DNA of 6,895 nt from Pseudofrankia asymbiotica. GTDB lineage: Bacteria; Actinomycetota; Actinomycetes; Frankiales; Frankiaceae. Positions 6,167 through 6,895 of this stretch are shown piece by piece. The translations under genes and the position numbers were made by a program. The notes under the pieces are model-generated. The model had not been told where the DNA came from and did not search any database. It saw only the letters and a program-made list of their open reading frames with translations. Location of the stretch: assembly GCF_001983105.1 (NCBI RefSeq), contig NZ_MOMC01000037.1:107840-114734 (forward strand). The letters run 5' to 3'. Numbering within the stretch: the first letter of the stretch is position 1; the number at the start of each line of letters is the position of its first letter.

Positions 6167-6214
6167 CCTGGACCGCTGACCCCCGGTCACGTGACCGGGG
6201 GTCAGCGGCCCAGG
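6167..6214. terminator. Long near-perfect hairpin, probable terminator
   Basis: CCGCTGACCCCCGGTCAC (6173-6190) is followed directly by its exact reverse complement (6191-6208). After one mismatch (A6172/C6209) the pairing continues with CCTGG (6167-6171) and CCAGG (6210-6214). The stem begins 6 nt after the stop of the membrane-protein operon. There is no T-run, so it is an actinomycete-style stem-only terminator, and the symmetry would let it work in both directions. Confidence 0.88.
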
Positions 6215-6368
6215 TGGCGTCCCGCATGTGGGGCGCGACTGGGCAGTCAGAGGCGCCGAGCTACTCCGACCTCGAAGCGGAGACCCGGTACCGGGTGACT
6301 GGTCGGCGCTCCGGGGGAATTCCCGGGGAAAGGCGCGCGAGGTGCCAGCGGAATTCTGGGACCGCATC

Positions 6369-6389
6369 CTCACACTCGTGAGATCTCAC
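6369..6389. promoter_or_regulatory. Three alternating CTCAC/GTGAG half-sites, candidate operator
   Basis: CTCAC (6369-6373), GTGAG (6378-6382) and CTCAC (6385-6389) form two overlapping inverted repeats. One is the perfect 12-bp palindrome GTGAGATCTCAC (6378-6389). The other is CTCAC-ACTC-GTGAG (6369-6382). The layout suits a dimeric repressor operator, but no regulator gene is in view, and the site is about 240 bp from the terpene-synthase start. Confidence 0.35.
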
Positions 6390-6474
6390 TGACGGGGTGG
6401 CGACCGCTTACGGGGCGCCGCTCATGTCCGGCGAGGCGACGCGGATTGCTATCCGGGCCGTCGTCGCGGGAGGT

Positions 6475-6495
6475 AACCGTTCAATCAGGACGGTT
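6475..6495 (+). promoter_or_regulatory. Inverted repeat AACCGT-N9-ACGGTT
   Basis: AACCGT (6475-6480) and ACGGTT (6490-6495) are exact reverse complements around a 9-nt spacer, and the right arm runs into TTTT (6494-6497). It may be an operator with half-sites about 15 bp apart, or a weak attenuator-like hairpin ahead of the terpene synthase. Confidence 0.3.
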
Positions 6496-6609
6496 TTACG
6501 TGCCGCCGATGGAGGAACGCTCCTTCTCGCGGAAATCTCACATGGACCAGCCGCGGTGGGCCGCTCTGGGTTACATCTGGTGTGGGGCCGGTGAGCCAGA
6601 GGGCGGGCC

Positions 6610-6630
6610 GGCATGTGGAGGTTCCATGCC
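6610..6630 (+). promoter_or_regulatory. Hairpin enclosing the terpene-synthase ribosome binding site and start codon
   Basis: GGCATG (6610-6615) and CATGCC (6625-6630) are perfect complements. The 9-nt loop TGGAGGTTC contains the Shine-Dalgarno GGAGG, and the ATG start (6626-6628) lies within the right arm. Within the loop TGGA/TCCA offers a competing 4-bp pairing. Such a fold could limit translation initiation. Confidence 0.4.
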
Positions 6631-6895
6631 TCAGGACGTCGCCTTCGATCTGCCCTTTCCGCTCCGCGTCCACCAGGACATGGAAGGCACCCGCACCCGC
6701 AACCTCGACTGGGTCCGCCGCCACGGGCTGGTGGGCGGCGAACGGTCGGTGGACTGGTACACCTCATGGGACATGCCCCGGCTCGCCGCCTACGGCTTCC
6801 CCGACGCCACCGGCCCGGGGCTGGATCTGTGCACCGACACCATGGCGTTCTTCTTCGTCTTCGACGACCAGCTCGACGGCCCCCTGGGTTGGGCG
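6626..6895 (+). CDS. Class I terpene synthase (sesquiterpene cyclase type), N-terminal part
   Basis: The first 90 residues of a terpene cyclase run off the right edge; full-length bacterial members have roughly 330-400 residues. Class I enzymes ionise a prenyl diphosphate, usually farnesyl diphosphate, with a trinuclear magnesium cluster and cyclise the cation in the cytoplasm. The Asp-rich metal-binding motif is intact as D80-D81-Q-L-D84 within [12 protein letters not shown]. The N-terminus [20 protein letters not shown], the [12 protein letters not shown] stretch (26-36) and the [20 protein letters not shown] stretch (49-68) match the pattern of actinomycete pentalenene and avermitilol synthases, whose N-termini also begin MPQDV (from memory). 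The product cannot be predicted because the NSE triad and most of the active site lie outside. The ATG at 6626 has GGAGG 4 nt upstream; no other in-frame start is close. The gene lies alone after a leader of about 410 bp and probably begins a new unit. Confidence 0.92.
   Translation, partial: MPQDVAFDLPFPLRVHQDMEGTRTRNLDWVRRHGLVGGERSVDWYTSWDMPRLAAYGFPDATGPGLDLCTDTMAFFFVFDDQLDGPLGWA

Larger units (their letters stand above)
6215..6609. other. Leader region without a convincing gene upstream of the terpene synthase
   Basis: This stretch of about 395 bp has lower GC in places and holds no frame with coding character. The 65-residue frame at 6397-6594 has no ribosome binding site, contains TTA codons and does not look like a protein. 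Inverted repeats at 6369-6389 and 6475-6495 are listed separately. The terpene-synthase promoter must lie here, but I found no -35/-10 pair with proper spacing; TTACAT at 6571-6576 is a possible -10 without a good partner. Confidence 0.5.

Noticed and set aside
5067..6227. A 386-codon minus-strand open frame
   Set aside because: It is antisense to the two membrane-protein genes and its hydrophilic, Gly/Arg/Asp-rich translation is typical of a shadow frame.
6543..6576. TGGACC and TTACAT as a -35/-10 pair for the terpene synthase
   Set aside because: The spacing would be 22 nt, too long for a standard promoter.
6397..6594. A 65-residue plus-strand frame in the terpene-synthase leader
   Set aside because: It starts with GTG without a ribosome binding site, uses TTA codons and shows no third-position GC bias like the real genes.

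Overview
The window is very GC-rich, uses GTG starts often, has overlapping stop/start codons and carries actinomycete gene families: an ECF42-type sigma factor with a YCII/DGPF partner, a NarL-type kinase/regulator pair, and a pentalenene/avermitilol-type terpene synthase. It therefore looks like chromosomal DNA of an actinomycete (Streptomyces, Micromonosporaceae or a relative). The genus cannot be fixed from the sequence. I see no tRNA, rRNA, CRISPR array, insertion sequence or phage gene.

Layout. Positions 2-649 (+) hold the C-terminal part of a polytopic membrane protein that enters from the left edge. A convergent gap (650-871) with a few weak hairpins follows. Then comes a block of five minus-strand genes, read from right to left. 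A histidine kinase (5056-3920) and its NarL/FixJ response regulator (3929-3282) overlap by 10 bp. After a 176-bp gap with a possible terminator and promoter come a dihydrofolate-reductase-family protein (3105-2494), a YCII/DGPF protein (2427-2104) and an ECF42 sigma factor with a TPR-like C-terminal extension (2107-872). The last two share a GTGA overlap, so the sigma factor is probably a translationally coupled 411-aa protein starting at GTG 2107. Divergent from the kinase are two membrane-protein genes overlapping by ATGA (5188-5511 and 5508-6161). They end at a long, almost perfect hairpin (6167-6214). A leader of about 410 bp without a convincing gene precedes a terpene synthase (6626-6895) that is cut by the right edge just after its DDxxD metal-binding motif.

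How the parts may work together. The sigma factor, YCII protein and DHFR-like protein look like one regulatory/enzymatic operon; the signal and targets are unknown. The two-component system may control the divergent membrane-protein pair across a 131-bp shared promoter region containing a 13-nt inverted repeat. The terpene synthase appears to open a separate transcription unit whose remainder lies outside the window. Most of the content is ordinary for an actinomycete. The points most worth a second look are the terpene synthase and its start-codon hairpin, the composition of the ECF42 operon, two small tandem duplications (one duplicating a stop codon), and the uncharacterised membrane pair beside the two-component system.
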